The position numbers were made by a program, and so were the translations under genes. From Caballeronia arationis (GTDB taxonomy: Bacteria; Pseudomonadota; Gammaproteobacteria; Burkholderiales; Burkholderiaceae): a stretch of DNA of 64,000 nt. Under the pieces are notes generated by a model. The model was not told the DNA's origin. It saw nothing but the letters and a program-made list of their open reading frames with translations, and searched no databases. Below, piece by piece: positions 26,070 to 34,357 of this stretch (position 1 is its first letter; each line of letters opens with the position of its first letter). Location of the stretch: assembly GCF_001544975.2 (NCBI RefSeq), contig NZ_FCOG02000007.1, positions 103,088 to 167,087 of the forward strand. Reading direction: 5' to 3'.

Positions 26070-27490
26070 GTGAACAAGTCAGGAAACTTCCGCATTACCG
26101 CAGCCGTCGTCGCGAGTGCGCTCTTCATGCAGAACATGGACGGCACGATCGTCGCTACCGCCATCCCGTCGATGGCACGCGACCTGAACGTCGATCCCGT
26201 GCATCTGTCGAGCGCGATCACCGCATATCTCGTCGCGCTGACCGTGTTCATTCCGGCGAGCGGCTGGGTCGCGGACCGCTTCGGCGCGCGTCGCGTCTTC
26301 ATGTGGGCCATCGCCACATTTACGCTGGCATCGATCGCATGTGCAGCGTCGACGAGTCTCGCGACGCTCATCGCCGCGCGCATCGTGCAGGGCCTCGGTG
26401 GCGCGATGATGGTGCCGGTCGGCCGGCTCATTCTCTTTCGCGGCGTGAAGCGCGAAGAACTGCTGCAAGCGACGACCTGGCTCACGATGCCCGCGCTGAT
26501 CGGTCCGCTGCTCGGACCGCCGCTCGGGGGTTTTCTCACCGATACGCTTTCGTGGCGCAGCATCTTCTGGGTCAACGTGCCGGTCGGAATCGCGGGATTG
26601 CTGCTGACATGGCGACTCCTGCCGCCCTCGCATCCCGAACACAAGCGGCCGCCCGACGTGCGCGGGATGGTGCTGATCGGCGCGTCGCTCACGCTATTCA
26701 TGATCGGCATCGAAAGCGCCGGACGCGGCTTCATGCCCGGCGGCCTGCCGTGGCTCCTTCCGCGTGCGGCGCGCTGCTCTTCTGGCTCGCCGTGCGGCAT
26801 TGCAAACGCGCGCAGGACCCGGCAGTCGACTTCTCGCTGCTCTCGATTCCCACCTTCCACGCCGCGACGATCGCGGGCAGCCTGTTTCGCGCGGGTGCCG
26901 GCGCGTTGCCCTTTCTCGTGCCGCTGACGCTGCAGACCGGCTTCGGCTACAGCGCATCGGCAAGCGGCCTCATCACGTTCGCGAGTGCGCTCGGCTCGTT
27001 CTGCATGCGGCCGATGACCGCGCTCGCGCTGCGCCGCTTTTCCGTGCGAACCGTGTTGTGCGCGGGGAGCGTCTCTTTCGCGGTCGTGCTCGCCGTCTGC
27101 TCGACGATGTCGCAGGCGTGGCCCGCCGCCGCGATCTTCGCGCTGCTGTTGCTCGGCGGCCTTAGCCGCTCGCTGTCGCTCGCGACGATGGGCGCGCTCG
27201 CGTTCGCCGACGTGCCGCGCCCGAAGCTCGCCGCCGCGACCTCGTTTCAGGGGACAGCGCAGCAGTTGATGAAGGCGGTCGGCGTAACCGTTGCGGCGGG
27301 CACGATTCAGGTCACGATGCTGCTGTCCGGTAGCGCGCATGCCGAGCGCTGGCAGCTCGCGTGCGGATTCCTGGTCACGGCGGCCATCGTGCTCGGCTCA
27401 CTGCCGATGTTCGCGCGGCTTTCGCCGGAAGCTGGCGCCGGGATCTCGGCGCCGGGCCGCAAGGCCGCGAGCCATACGGAAACGCGGTAG
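26070..27490 (+). pseudogene. DHA2-type MFS efflux transporter, frameshifted
   Basis: The first 230 or so codons from a GTG at 26070 give a normal DHA2 start: SALFMQNMDGTIVATAIPSM, GWVADRFGARRVFM and RIVQGLGGAMMVPVGRL. After GGLPWLL the frame turns to nonsense (LPRAARCSSG) and stops at 26927. The continuing TM helices (CGALLFWLAVRHCKRAQDPA, LPFLVPLTLQTGFGYSAS) lie in another frame through to 27490. Loss of one base near 26754-26765 (or gain of two) explains both halves. Either the gene is recently broken or there is a sequencing error. Both halves keep transporter-like composition, so decay is recent at most. Confidence 0.82.
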
Positions 27491-27577
27491 CCGCTAGAGG
27501 AACGGATGCGCGGGCGCCTGAAGGCCCCTGCGCCGAACGGGGCAAAACGAGCGGTGGATGCTCACCAACCCCATGAT

Positions 27578-27605
27578 TTGCAAGGAATTTTATTGTCTGT
27601 ATAAT
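27578..27605 (+). promoter_or_regulatory. Sigma-70 promoter of the lytic transglycosylase gene
   Basis: TTGCAA (27578-27583) and TATAAT (27600-27605) are separated by 16 bp. The expected transcript start is near 27612. The in-frame ATG at 27604 lies within the -10 box, so translation must start further down, at 27634. Confidence 0.7.
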
Positions 27606-27633
27606 GCCGTTTTTGCTTTCCCGTCCCATTGTC

Positions 27634-28173
27634 ATGCGCCGTCTTCTCCTTATTTCGCTCATTTCGCTCAGCCTGACGCAAGGCGTCGCTGCGCAGGAGA
27701 ACGCGCAAGTCGATCCAACCGAACAAAAAGCGAGCGAGCGCATCTCACGCGTCATTTCGCAAAAGTTCGGCGTGGCACGGGAAAAGGCCGAGCAGATTTC
27801 GGCGGCCGTAATGTCGTCGGCATCGAAATATTCGCTTCCGCCGGCGCTTCTTCTCGCGATCATCTCCATCGAATCGCGCTTCAAGGAGAAGGCCAAAGGC
27901 GCAAACGGCGCCACGGGTCTGATGCAGGTCGTGCCGGCGGCGCACAAGCGGCTCGTGCACAACGTCGATCTGACGGAGCCGGAAGCAAACATCGAGGTGG
28001 GATCGGCAATACTGCACGGCTATCTGAGGTCCGCACAAGGCGACGTGGATTCCGCGCTGAAAAGCTACGGCGGATCGAAGGCGTATGCGGAGAAGGTGAG
28101 CGTGCGCGCGAAGAGCTTTGAGCCCGTCGCCCCTTCCGTTGACGCATCGACGGACAGCACGCCTCCCGACTAA
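27634..28173 (+). CDS. Lytic transglycosylase (SLT family)
   Basis: A 179-residue exported protein that should cleave peptidoglycan between MurNAc and GlcNAc with formation of an anhydro end. Signal peptide MRRLLLISLISLSLTQGVAA, then the SLT catalytic domain: LLLAIISIESRFKEKAKGAN with the catalytic Glu in SIES, NGATGLMQVVPAAH, and ANIEVGSAILHGYL. The C-terminal tail is Ser/Asp-rich. Start chosen by the promoter position (TATAAT at 27600). It is single-gene; its stop codon sits in a small hairpin (GACTAA-AGCC-TTAGTC, 28168-28183). Confidence 0.88.
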   Translation: MRRLLLISLISLSLTQGVAAQENAQVDPTEQKASERISRVISQKFGVAREKAEQISAAVMSSASKYSLPPALLLAIISIESRFKEKAKGANGATGLMQVVPAAHKRLVHNVDLTEPEANIEVGSAILHGYLRSAQGDVDSALKSYGGSKAYAEKVSVRAKSFEPVAPSVDASTDSTPPD

Positions 28174-28282
28174 AGCCTTAGTCGACACCAACGCGTGATG
28201 TGTTGCACCGCGCACCCGATCCAGATCGATGCCGCTTTGACCCGGCGATGGATAGTAAAGGCGCGCGCATTTCTACTCTACA

Positions 28283-28311
28283 AGCGCCAAGGCGCTAAGC
28301 TAAGGCCTTAG
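28283..28311. repeat. Small inverted repeats at a convergent gene junction
   Basis: AGCGCC-AA-GGCGCT (28283-28296) is followed by the perfect palindrome CTAAGGCCTTAG (28300-28311), which includes the stop of the minus-strand gene. AAAGCCTTAG recurs near 28173. They may end transcription from either side, but neither has a T-run. Confidence 0.4.
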
Positions 28312-28679
28312 TAGCCCTTCTGCATGCCGCCGGAAGTGCCACTCGTTCCGTTCGAGTTCATCCCGCCGCTCGAATTGGGCGCCTTCCTTTGCATGGTTCC
28401 CGACGACGAATCGTTGCCCATGCCGTTCCCCATCCCGCTCTTCGCCGATCCCGTGCCGCTCGTGCCATCCGTCGAACCGCCCATGCCGTTGCCGTTCATG
28501 CCGGCACCGTTGTTCATCCCCGCGGCCGGAGCCCCGGTGCTGCCCGCCGTGCCGCCGGTATTCGCGCCGCCTGCTGCGCCCGTGCCGGTGCCGCCACCGC
28601 CGCCCGCCTGCGCATAGGCGCCGCCCGACAGGCCCAGCACGAGTGCGGAAATCAGAATCTTCTTCGTGGTCGCTTTCAT
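28308..28679 (-). CDS. Exported glycine-rich low-complexity protein
   Basis: A 123-residue protein. The signal peptide is MKATTKKILISALVLGLSGG followed by AYA, cleaved before QAGGGGG. The mature part is almost only Gly, Ser, Thr, Asn, Ala and Met, with loose repeats such as GMNNGAGMNGNGMGG and GMGNGMGN. No fold is predictable and no function is known; such proteins are common, poorly annotated exported proteins in Burkholderia relatives. GGAGACTGCA precedes the ATG. The longer open frame upstream is not coding-like. Confidence 0.75.
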   Translation of the reverse strand: MKATTKKILISALVLGLSGGAYAQAGGGGGTGTGAAGGANTGGTAGSTGAPAAGMNNGAGMNGNGMGGSTDGTSGTGSAKSGMGNGMGNDSSSGTMQRKAPNSSGGMNSNGTSGTSGGMQKGY

Positions 28680-28815
28680 TGCAGTCTCCAGAGTGTGCGT
28701 GTCAGGCGCGGCAACCAGGTCGGCGCAACGCCCGTACTCGCTTCTTTGCAAACGGCGTACCGCGTCGGGGCATTGTCGCTTGCCCGACGGCATCCAATGA
28801 AGAACGACTGCTTCC

Positions 28816-29136
28816 TTACCAGCCCGGCGCGTAAGCAGGACCGCACGGCACATAGGCGCGCCGATAGTTATCGAAGCAGTACCCGGGCGGCGGCGGCGCA
28901 GGCTGCGCATACGCCGGCTCCGCATAGACAGGTTGCGTATACACCGGCTGGGCATAGACGGGCGCCTCGTAGACCGGCGCCGCATTCGCCGCCGATCCGA
29001 CGATCGCACCCAGCACCGCGCCGCCGATGAGCGCACCTACGATAGCGCCACCGTCGCCGCCTCCGTGGCCATGCGCGGACGCCTCTCCCGCCGACAAACT
29101 CCCGATCATCAACAAAGCAACTGCTGCGCGTTTCAT
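28816..29136 (-). CDS. Exported protein with glycine-zipper segment and Tyr/Pro repeats
   Basis: A 106-residue protein. The signal peptide (MKRAAVALLMIGSLSAGEAS) is followed by HGHGGGDGG, then a glycine-zipper-like hydrophobic segment (GGAIVGALIGGAVLGAIVG), then six or so repeats of the type APVYAQPVYTQPVYAEPAYA, and a C-terminal domain with two Cys (GYCFDNYRRAYVPCGPAY). Glycine zippers often insert into or span membranes; the YxxP repeats suggest a surface or wall-associated linker. CTGGAGAAC precedes the ATG. Confidence 0.75.
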   Translation of the reverse strand: MKRAAVALLMIGSLSAGEASAHGHGGGDGGAIVGALIGGAVLGAIVGSAANAAPVYEAPVYAQPVYTQPVYAEPAYAQPAPPPPGYCFDNYRRAYVPCGPAYAPGW

Positions 29137-29538
29137 GTTGTTCTCCAGATCCCGGTCTTCGGGATATGGAGCGGATGTTAAGCAGACCGCGAAGAAATAT
29201 CTGCAGCAGTTGGTAACGGCACATTTCAGCGGAAACAATTTCGCAAGCGCGTCCGTTCTTCCCTGAAACCATGTCGTCCAAACCGACTCGTTGTCTTAGC
29301 CAATCGTCTGCAAGACATATATTCGGATTCCGTATCATTTTCCAATGATCAAGGCAGACGATCGGTAAGCGCGTTCCATGCCCTCCCACCCCGCTGGATG
29401 TTCTTACCGGACCCGCGTTTCAATTGGTCGCGACTGGTTACCCTTTGTCACCAGATCACCGTCAACGCCTGTCAAACGTTCGACGTTGATACGGGCAGCA
29501 CTGACACAAGCAGTGCACATTCAAAGGAGTCTAAAACC
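29137..29538. other. Divergent intergenic region
   Basis: No gene is visible in these 402 bp between two divergent exported-protein genes. It is more AT-rich than its surroundings, consistent with promoters for both. A perfect inverted repeat AACGT-TCG-ACGTT lies at 29475-29487, about 50 bp before the downstream start codon, and could be an operator. Confidence 0.5.
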
Positions 29539-30018
29539 ATGAAGAAGATTGTCGCTGCTCTCGCATCCGCCATGCTGGTTACTACGGTATTCGCACAAAC
29601 GGCTGCTCCGACGACGGAGACCGGCAAGGCTCAGATGAAGGCCAACAGTGAAATGAGTGAAGCGCAGGCAACGGCCAACAAGAAGAAGGCCGAAGCGCAG
29701 GGCGACGCCGCCAAGGCGCAGGCGTCGGCGAATGAAGACAAGGCATCGGCACAGGCCGACGCCGACAAGAAAGCCGCGAAGGTAGCGAAGGCGACCACGC
29801 CGGAGGAAGCCTCCGACGCTCGAGGCGACGCCGCTAAGGCGCAAACTAAGGCGAACAAGAAGAAGCACGATGCTCAGGCCAAGGCCGACAAGAAGAAGCA
29901 CGAAGCCGCCAAGGACGCCAATGTGGCACAAGCAAAGGCCGACAAGGAAAAAGTCGAGGCTCAAAGCGACGCGAACAAGACGGCCGCCGATGCGAAGGTC
30001 GACGCTGCAAAGAAGTAA
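29539..30018 (+). CDS. Exported Ala/Lys-rich helical protein
   Basis: A 159-residue protein. The signal peptide (MKKIVAALASAMLVTTVFAQ) is followed by about 135 residues made mostly of Ala, Lys, Asp, Glu and Gln in a loose 11-residue pattern (AKAQASANEDKASAQADADK, KAQTKANKKKHDAQAKADKK). It should form a long highly charged helix or coiled coil, like LEA or TolA-stalk sequences. It has no aromatic residues and no Cys after the signal. A periplasmic stress-protectant or envelope role is a guess. AAAGGAG precedes the ATG, and a good terminator follows. Confidence 0.78.
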   Translation: MKKIVAALASAMLVTTVFAQTAAPTTETGKAQMKANSEMSEAQATANKKKAEAQGDAAKAQASANEDKASAQADADKKAAKVAKATTPEEASDARGDAAKAQTKANKKKHDAQAKADKKKHEAAKDANVAQAKADKEKVEAQSDANKTAADAKVDAAKK

Positions 30019-30096
30019 TGGGGTGAGCGTCACCCGCATCGCGCACATCGGGCCGCTATCGCACGCGTCGCGAAGCGGCTCATGATGTGCCTCTCG

Positions 30097-30123
30097 GGGC
30101 GAGTCTCGCGACTCGCCCTTTTT
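30097..30123 (+). terminator. Rho-independent terminator
   Basis: Perfect 9-bp stem GGGCGAGTC / GACTCGCCC with loop TCGC and a five-T tail, about 80 bp after the Ala/Lys-rich gene. The tail touches the stop codon of the convergent kinase gene. On the other strand there is no T-run, so it works mainly rightwards. Confidence 0.88.
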
Positions 30124-32237
30124 CACGCGTCGGCGCGAATGAAGACGGCCTTTTCGAGCGAGTCGAGATCGAACGGTTTGGGCAGCAGCGTGGCGCCGCT
30201 CATGTCGTCGTCGAGTTCGGCTGCGATGCCTGCGCCATAGCCCGACGCGAACACCACGCGCAACGCCGGCTGCACGCGCTTCGCCGCGCGCGCGAGTTCG
30301 ATGCCCGACATGCCGGGCATGCGCACGTCGGTGAGCAGCACGTCGAACGACTGCGCATCGAAGAGCGCGAGCGCCGCCTGCGCATTATCCGCCGCCGACA
30401 CCTGCGCGCCGAGCAATTGCAGAAGCTCGCGCGTGGCATCGCGCGTATTGACATCGTCTTCGACGATCAGCACGCGCAGTGGCTCAGGCGTTTCATCACG
30501 CGGCGCGTGCTTGTCGCGGAACATCGCGCGAACCTTGCGCGCCAGCGCATCGCGCCGGTACGGCTTGCTGATCAGCGCGACGCCCGGATCGAGCCGCCCC
30601 TTGTGGACGATCACGTTCTCCGTGTAGCCCGACGTGAAGAGCACTTCGATCGACGGGATCGTTTGCTTCGCGCGCCGCGCGAGTTCGACGCTCGTCACCG
30701 GTCCGGGCATGACGACGTCGGAGAACAGCAAGTCGATTCGCGCATCGGCGGATTCGAGCATCGTCAGCGCGCTCTGCGCATCGGATGCCTGCCGCACGTG
30801 ATAGCCAAGCTGCGCGAGCATGTCGACGGCGGTCGCGCGCACGTCGGGATCGTCCTCGACGACGAGAATCGTCTCCGTGCCGCCCGTGACCGGCTCGTTC
30901 GCGGTATCGAGCGCGAGCGTTTCTTCTTCCAGCGTGCACGGCAAATAGAGCGTGACCGTCGTGCCGCGCTCGATCGCGCTTTCCAGATGAATCGCGCCGC
31001 CAGTCTGCCGAAGGAAGCCGTACGCCATGCTGAGGCCGAGGCCGGTGCCGCGTCCGTCCGGCTTGGTCGTGAAGAAGGGCTCGAATGCGCGTTCGAGCAC
31101 GGCGGGCGTCATGCCAGCGCCGTTGTCCGACACGGTGAGCATCACGAAATCGCCCGCCGGTATGAGTTCGTCGCCGAGCGCGCGATCCGCATCGAAATGC
31201 GCGTTCGACGCAGCGATCGCGAGCTTGCCGGCGCCGTCGATCGCGTCGCGCGCGTTGACCGCGAGATTCACGATCACGCTTTGCAGATGATTCCGGTCGG
31301 CGAGCGTGTTCCAGAGCCCGTCCGCAATCGCGATGTCGAGTTCGATGGACTCGCCGAGCGCGCGCCGCAACGTATCGGTGCTCGTGTGCAGCAGCCGGCC
31401 GACGTCGATGGCGACCGGCTCAAGCGGCTGGCGCCGCGCGAACGCGAGCAGCTGCGAGGAGATCATCGCGCCGCGTTCGACGGCTTCGTGCGCGCTTTCC
31501 AGGCGGCGCATCAGCTTCGCGTCGTCATGCGCGTGCTGCGTCGCGAGTTGCAGGTTGCCGCCGATCACTTGCAGCACGTTGTTGAAGTCGTGCGCGACGC
31601 CGCCCGTGAGCTTGCCGATCGCTTCCATCTTCTCGGATTGCGCGAGCCCCGTGTGGGTATCGCGCCTCCCCGCTTGCGTTTCCCGCTCCCGCACCGCGGC
31701 GTCGAGCGAGCGCTCCGCGACCACGCGCGGCGTCACGTCGCGCGCGACCGACACGAGCCATTGGACTTCGCCCTCCGCGTCGGGCACCGGCGACACCGTC
31801 ACCTCCCAGTGCTTCAGATTGCCTCGCGCGGTCGGACAGACGGCCTCGAAGCGCGAATGACGGCCGGCAAGCGCGGCATCGGCGGCATTCTGCGCCAGTT
31901 CGCGCGCCTCGTCGGGCCATTGCGATACCCATGGCTTGCCGCGCAGCGGCGTGAAATCGTCGATTTCCTTCAGATGCAGGCCGCGCGGGTTGATCGAGTC
32001 CAGCGTGCCATCCCGCCGCAATATCTCGATGCAGTCGGTGCTGCCGTTGAGCATGCTGCGAAAGAACGCGTCGAATGCAGGGTCCGCCGGCGAGCCCGGA
32101 GACGGTCGCACGGAGGTATTGGCAGTCGGTTCGAGAACGGCGAAAGCGGCTTCGTCCGGAGTCTGGGTCGGCGAATAGCTGAGCGAGTCCGCGTCGAGAC
32201 GCGCCATCGCGGGTTCGGGATTGGACGAATCGGTCAT
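30123..32237 (-). CDS. Hybrid sensor histidine kinase with PAS and two receiver domains
   Basis: A 704-residue cytosolic protein without TM helices. Order: PAS domain (about 50-180; LNGSTDCIEILRRDGTLDSI), dimerisation/phosphoacceptor domain with His216 in GGVAHDFNN, an ATPase domain (N box VNLAVNARDAID, G boxes DNGAGM and GRGTGLGLSM), then two receivers (VVEDDPDVRAT...FSDVVMP; IVEDDVNTRD...LTDVRMP). Both receivers keep the phosphorylatable Asp and switch Lys. The H-box type is that of the HisKA family with the HDFNN variant. No separate output gene is adjacent. Signal unknown, probably redox or small molecule through PAS. Confidence 0.9.
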   Translation of the reverse strand: MTDSSNPEPAMARLDADSLSYSPTQTPDEAAFAVLEPTANTSVRPSPGSPADPAFDAFFRSMLNGSTDCIEILRRDGTLDSINPRGLHLKEIDDFTPLRGKPWVSQWPDEARELAQNAADAALAGRHSRFEAVCPTARGNLKHWEVTVSPVPDAEGEVQWLVSVARDVTPRVVAERSLDAAVRERETQAGRRDTHTGLAQSEKMEAIGKLTGGVAHDFNNVLQVIGGNLQLATQHAHDDAKLMRRLESAHEAVERGAMISSQLLAFARRQPLEPVAIDVGRLLHTSTDTLRRALGESIELDIAIADGLWNTLADRNHLQSVIVNLAVNARDAIDGAGKLAIAASNAHFDADRALGDELIPAGDFVMLTVSDNGAGMTPAVLERAFEPFFTTKPDGRGTGLGLSMAYGFLRQTGGAIHLESAIERGTTVTLYLPCTLEEETLALDTANEPVTGGTETILVVEDDPDVRATAVDMLAQLGYHVRQASDAQSALTMLESADARIDLLFSDVVMPGPVTSVELARRAKQTIPSIEVLFTSGYTENVIVHKGRLDPGVALISKPYRRDALARKVRAMFRDKHAPRDETPEPLRVLIVEDDVNTRDATRELLQLLGAQVSAADNAQAALALFDAQSFDVLLTDVRMPGMSGIELARAAKRVQPALRVVFASGYGAGIAAELDDDMSGATLLPKPFDLDSLEKAVFIRADA

Positions 32238-32511
32238 TCAACAGTCGAATCAGGGTGTGGCGGCAGACGGCGCGAAATCATTCCGACTTCGCTCCGCAGG
32301 AGTAACCGATTGTCCAAGCAAGCATTGCGCCAGCATTACAGAAAACTGTCGCGCCGCGCGCCGGCAACAGGCGCGGCGTCCGTGCGCAGCGCGGCGCCAG
32401 GCAAAAGCGGGAAAGACAATGTAAAAACGCGCCGGTGCAGCGACGGTTCTAAAGGTGCCGCGCGTCTGCCTTATGATCTGAGCAAATAATCAAAATGAGG
32501 ATGGAGACTTC

Positions 32512-33030
32512 ATGCGAACGCTCACCGACCAGCTCGCGCAATACGCCGCCTATCACCGCGACCGACGCAATGTCGCGACGCATTTCGTCGGCATTCCGAT
32601 GATCGTGCTCGCGCTCGCCGCGCTGCTCTCGCGGCCGTCGTGGCCGCTCGGCGGCACGTTTGCCTTGACGCCGGCGTGGCTTCTCTTCGCCGCGGCGTCG
32701 CTCTACTACCTAGTGCTCGACGTGCCGCTCGGCATCGGCATGGGCGTGTTTGCCGCGTGCTGCGCGGCGTTCGGACAATGGGCTGCAGCCCAGCCGACGC
32801 CCTTGTGGCTCGCCATCGGAAGCGGGCTTTTCGTGGTGGGCTGGGTGCTCCAGTTCGTCGGACATATTCGCTACGAGCATCGCAAGCCCGCGTTCGTCGA
32901 CGATATCGTCGGGCTGCTGATCGGGCCGCTCTTTGTACTGGCCGAAGCGCTGTTCGGCTTCGGCATGCGGCGGCCGTTGCGCGATGCGATCGAGGCGAAG
33001 CTCGCACGCGAGACGCACGTCTCCGACTGA
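32512..33030 (+). CDS. Mpo1-like (DUF962) membrane protein
   Basis: A 172-residue protein with four hydrophobic segments. The opening LAQYAAYHRDRRNVATHFVG and the later WVLQFVGHIRYEHRKPAFVD contain the conserved His residues (HxxxxxxxxHxxG and HxxxEHRKPA) of the yeast Mpo1/DUF962 family. These are iron(II)-dependent dioxygenases that shorten 2-hydroxy fatty acids by alpha-oxidation. The bacterial role is unproven. The terminal tail is cytosolic and basic. Confidence 0.85.
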   Translation: MRTLTDQLAQYAAYHRDRRNVATHFVGIPMIVLALAALLSRPSWPLGGTFALTPAWLLFAAASLYYLVLDVPLGIGMGVFAACCAAFGQWAAAQPTPLWLAIGSGLFVVGWVLQFVGHIRYEHRKPAFVDDIVGLLIGPLFVLAEALFGFGMRRPLRDAIEAKLARETHVSD

Positions 33031-33043
33031 CGGCTGCCGCCTT

Positions 33044-34015
33044 TCAATCCACCTGTTCGAGCACGGCACCGCTTTCGTGTTCGGCGCTCGCGTGCTGTTC
33101 CGCGACAGGCAGCTCGCGCCGCCGCGCGCGTTCGCGTCGCACGAGACGCGCGCTGTGCACGGCGGTCAGCGCCACCGAGATCCAGATCGGCACATAGGTG
33201 CCGATCTGCTGCATCGAGAACGGCTCACCGAGCAGCAGCACCGCGACGCCCACCAGCAACACCGGCTCGACATAGCCGAGCACGCCGAAGAGCGCGATCG
33301 GCAGATAGCGGCTGGCACGCAGATAGGAACCGAGCGCGACGGTGCTCAACACGCCGAGTCCCGGCAGCAGCAGCCACAGCACCGGCCGCGCCTCGACGAC
33401 GGCCAGCGAATCGCGCACGGCGAGCATCGCGAACGCGAAAGGCGCGAGCAGCATCATCTCGATGGCGAACGACACGAGCGGGTCCGCGTGGAGCTTGCGC
33501 CTGAGCATGAAGTACGGCGGATAGCCGAGCGCGACGACGAGCGTCGGCCAGGAGAACGCGTGCGTCATCACAAGTTCATGCATCACGCCGAGAGTAGCGA
33601 AGGCGACGCCCGCCCACTGGAAGCCGTCGAGCGGCTCGCGATAGTGGAAGCGCCCGATCAGCACCATCACGAGCGGCAGCAGAAAGTAGCCGAGCGAGAC
33701 TTCGAGCGCGCGTCCGTGGAGCGGCGCCCACAGGAAAATCCACAGTTGCACGCCCAGGAGCGCCGCCGCCCCGCCGAACCCGGCAAGCGAAAGCGGCGAT
33801 CGAGCAAGCTTTGCGAGAAGCGCGCATAGTGTCGGCCAGCGCTTCGTCAACGCAACAAGGGCGAGCGCGCCGGGCAGCGTCCACACGATGCGCCAGGCAA
33901 AGATGTCGAGGCCGTCGAGCGGCGTGAGCCATGTCGAATAGCCGGACATCAGCGCGAAAAGCGCGGACGCGGCCACCGACAGCGCGATGCCGCGCCCGAG
34001 GACAGGTTGATTCAT
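33044..34015 (-). CDS. rarD: RarD-type EamA-family transporter
   Basis: A 323-residue protein with about 10 TM helices. It shows the RarD pattern: GIALSVAASALFALMSGYST, LDGLDIFAWRIVWTLPGALA, LQLWIFLWAPLHG-like segment, and GLGVLSTVALGSYLRASRYL with LFGVLGYVEPVLLVGVAVLL. The family was named for chloramphenicol sensitivity in E. coli; the natural substrate is not settled. The C-terminal tail is rich in Arg and Glu. It converges with the DUF962 gene, 13 bp away. Confidence 0.85.
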   Translation of the reverse strand: MNQPVLGRGIALSVAASALFALMSGYSTWLTPLDGLDIFAWRIVWTLPGALALVALTKRWPTLCALLAKLARSPLSLAGFGGAAALLGVQLWIFLWAPLHGRALEVSLGYFLLPLVMVLIGRFHYREPLDGFQWAGVAFATLGVMHELVMTHAFSWPTLVVALGYPPYFMLRRKLHADPLVSFAIEMMLLAPFAFAMLAVRDSLAVVEARPVLWLLLPGLGVLSTVALGSYLRASRYLPIALFGVLGYVEPVLLVGVAVLLLGEPFSMQQIGTYVPIWISVALTAVHSARLVRRERARRRELPVAEQHASAEHESGAVLEQVD

Positions 34016-34357
34016 TGCGCGTTGGTTGCCGGAAGGAAGTTGAAGGGTCGAAGGTCCGCCATTTTAAACGCTCTCTTCACACGGTCCCGCGAGGTCTTTC
34101 GCGCAGAACTGTAAGCCGTCGCTAAGTCGTGCCCGCTTCTTGCTTCAACGGATGACTTTGGCCGCCCGCCGCATCGGCAGCGCGGGCGGAAATCATCAGT
34201 CCTGCGCGGCAGCTTCACCGCTTCCGCGTTCCGCGAGCCGGCGCCCTACGGGCCGCCACTCACGTTTGTTCACCAGGCCGCGCCGCGCCGTGCGCCGGGC
34301 AAATCGCCACGATTCGCCCCGCCGGCCGGAAAAAAAAGCAGCATCGATGGAGACGTC
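34016..34357. other. Divergent intergenic region rarD / egtD
   Basis: No coding frame of reasonable codon use is present in this 342 bp. A GC-rich inverted stretch (CCGCCCGCCG with CGCGGGCGG) lies near 34155-34190, and A8 lies just before the egtD ribosome site. No egtB, the usual partner of egtD, is found here. Confidence 0.5.

Noticed and set aside
25967..27490. 507-codon frame on the plus strand as a complete transporter
   Set aside because: Only its second half (from about 26765) is transporter-like; the first half is shadow sequence. It is the 3' part of the frameshifted gene at 26070-27490.
28324..28617. Pro/Val-rich 97-codon frame on the plus strand
   Set aside because: It is the complement of the Gly-rich exported protein; it has no signal peptide or ribosome site.
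30087..32489. 800-codon open frame on the plus strand
   Set aside because: Antisense to the PAS hybrid kinase; composition is Arg/Glu/His-heavy without any motif, typical of shadow frames in high-GC genomes.
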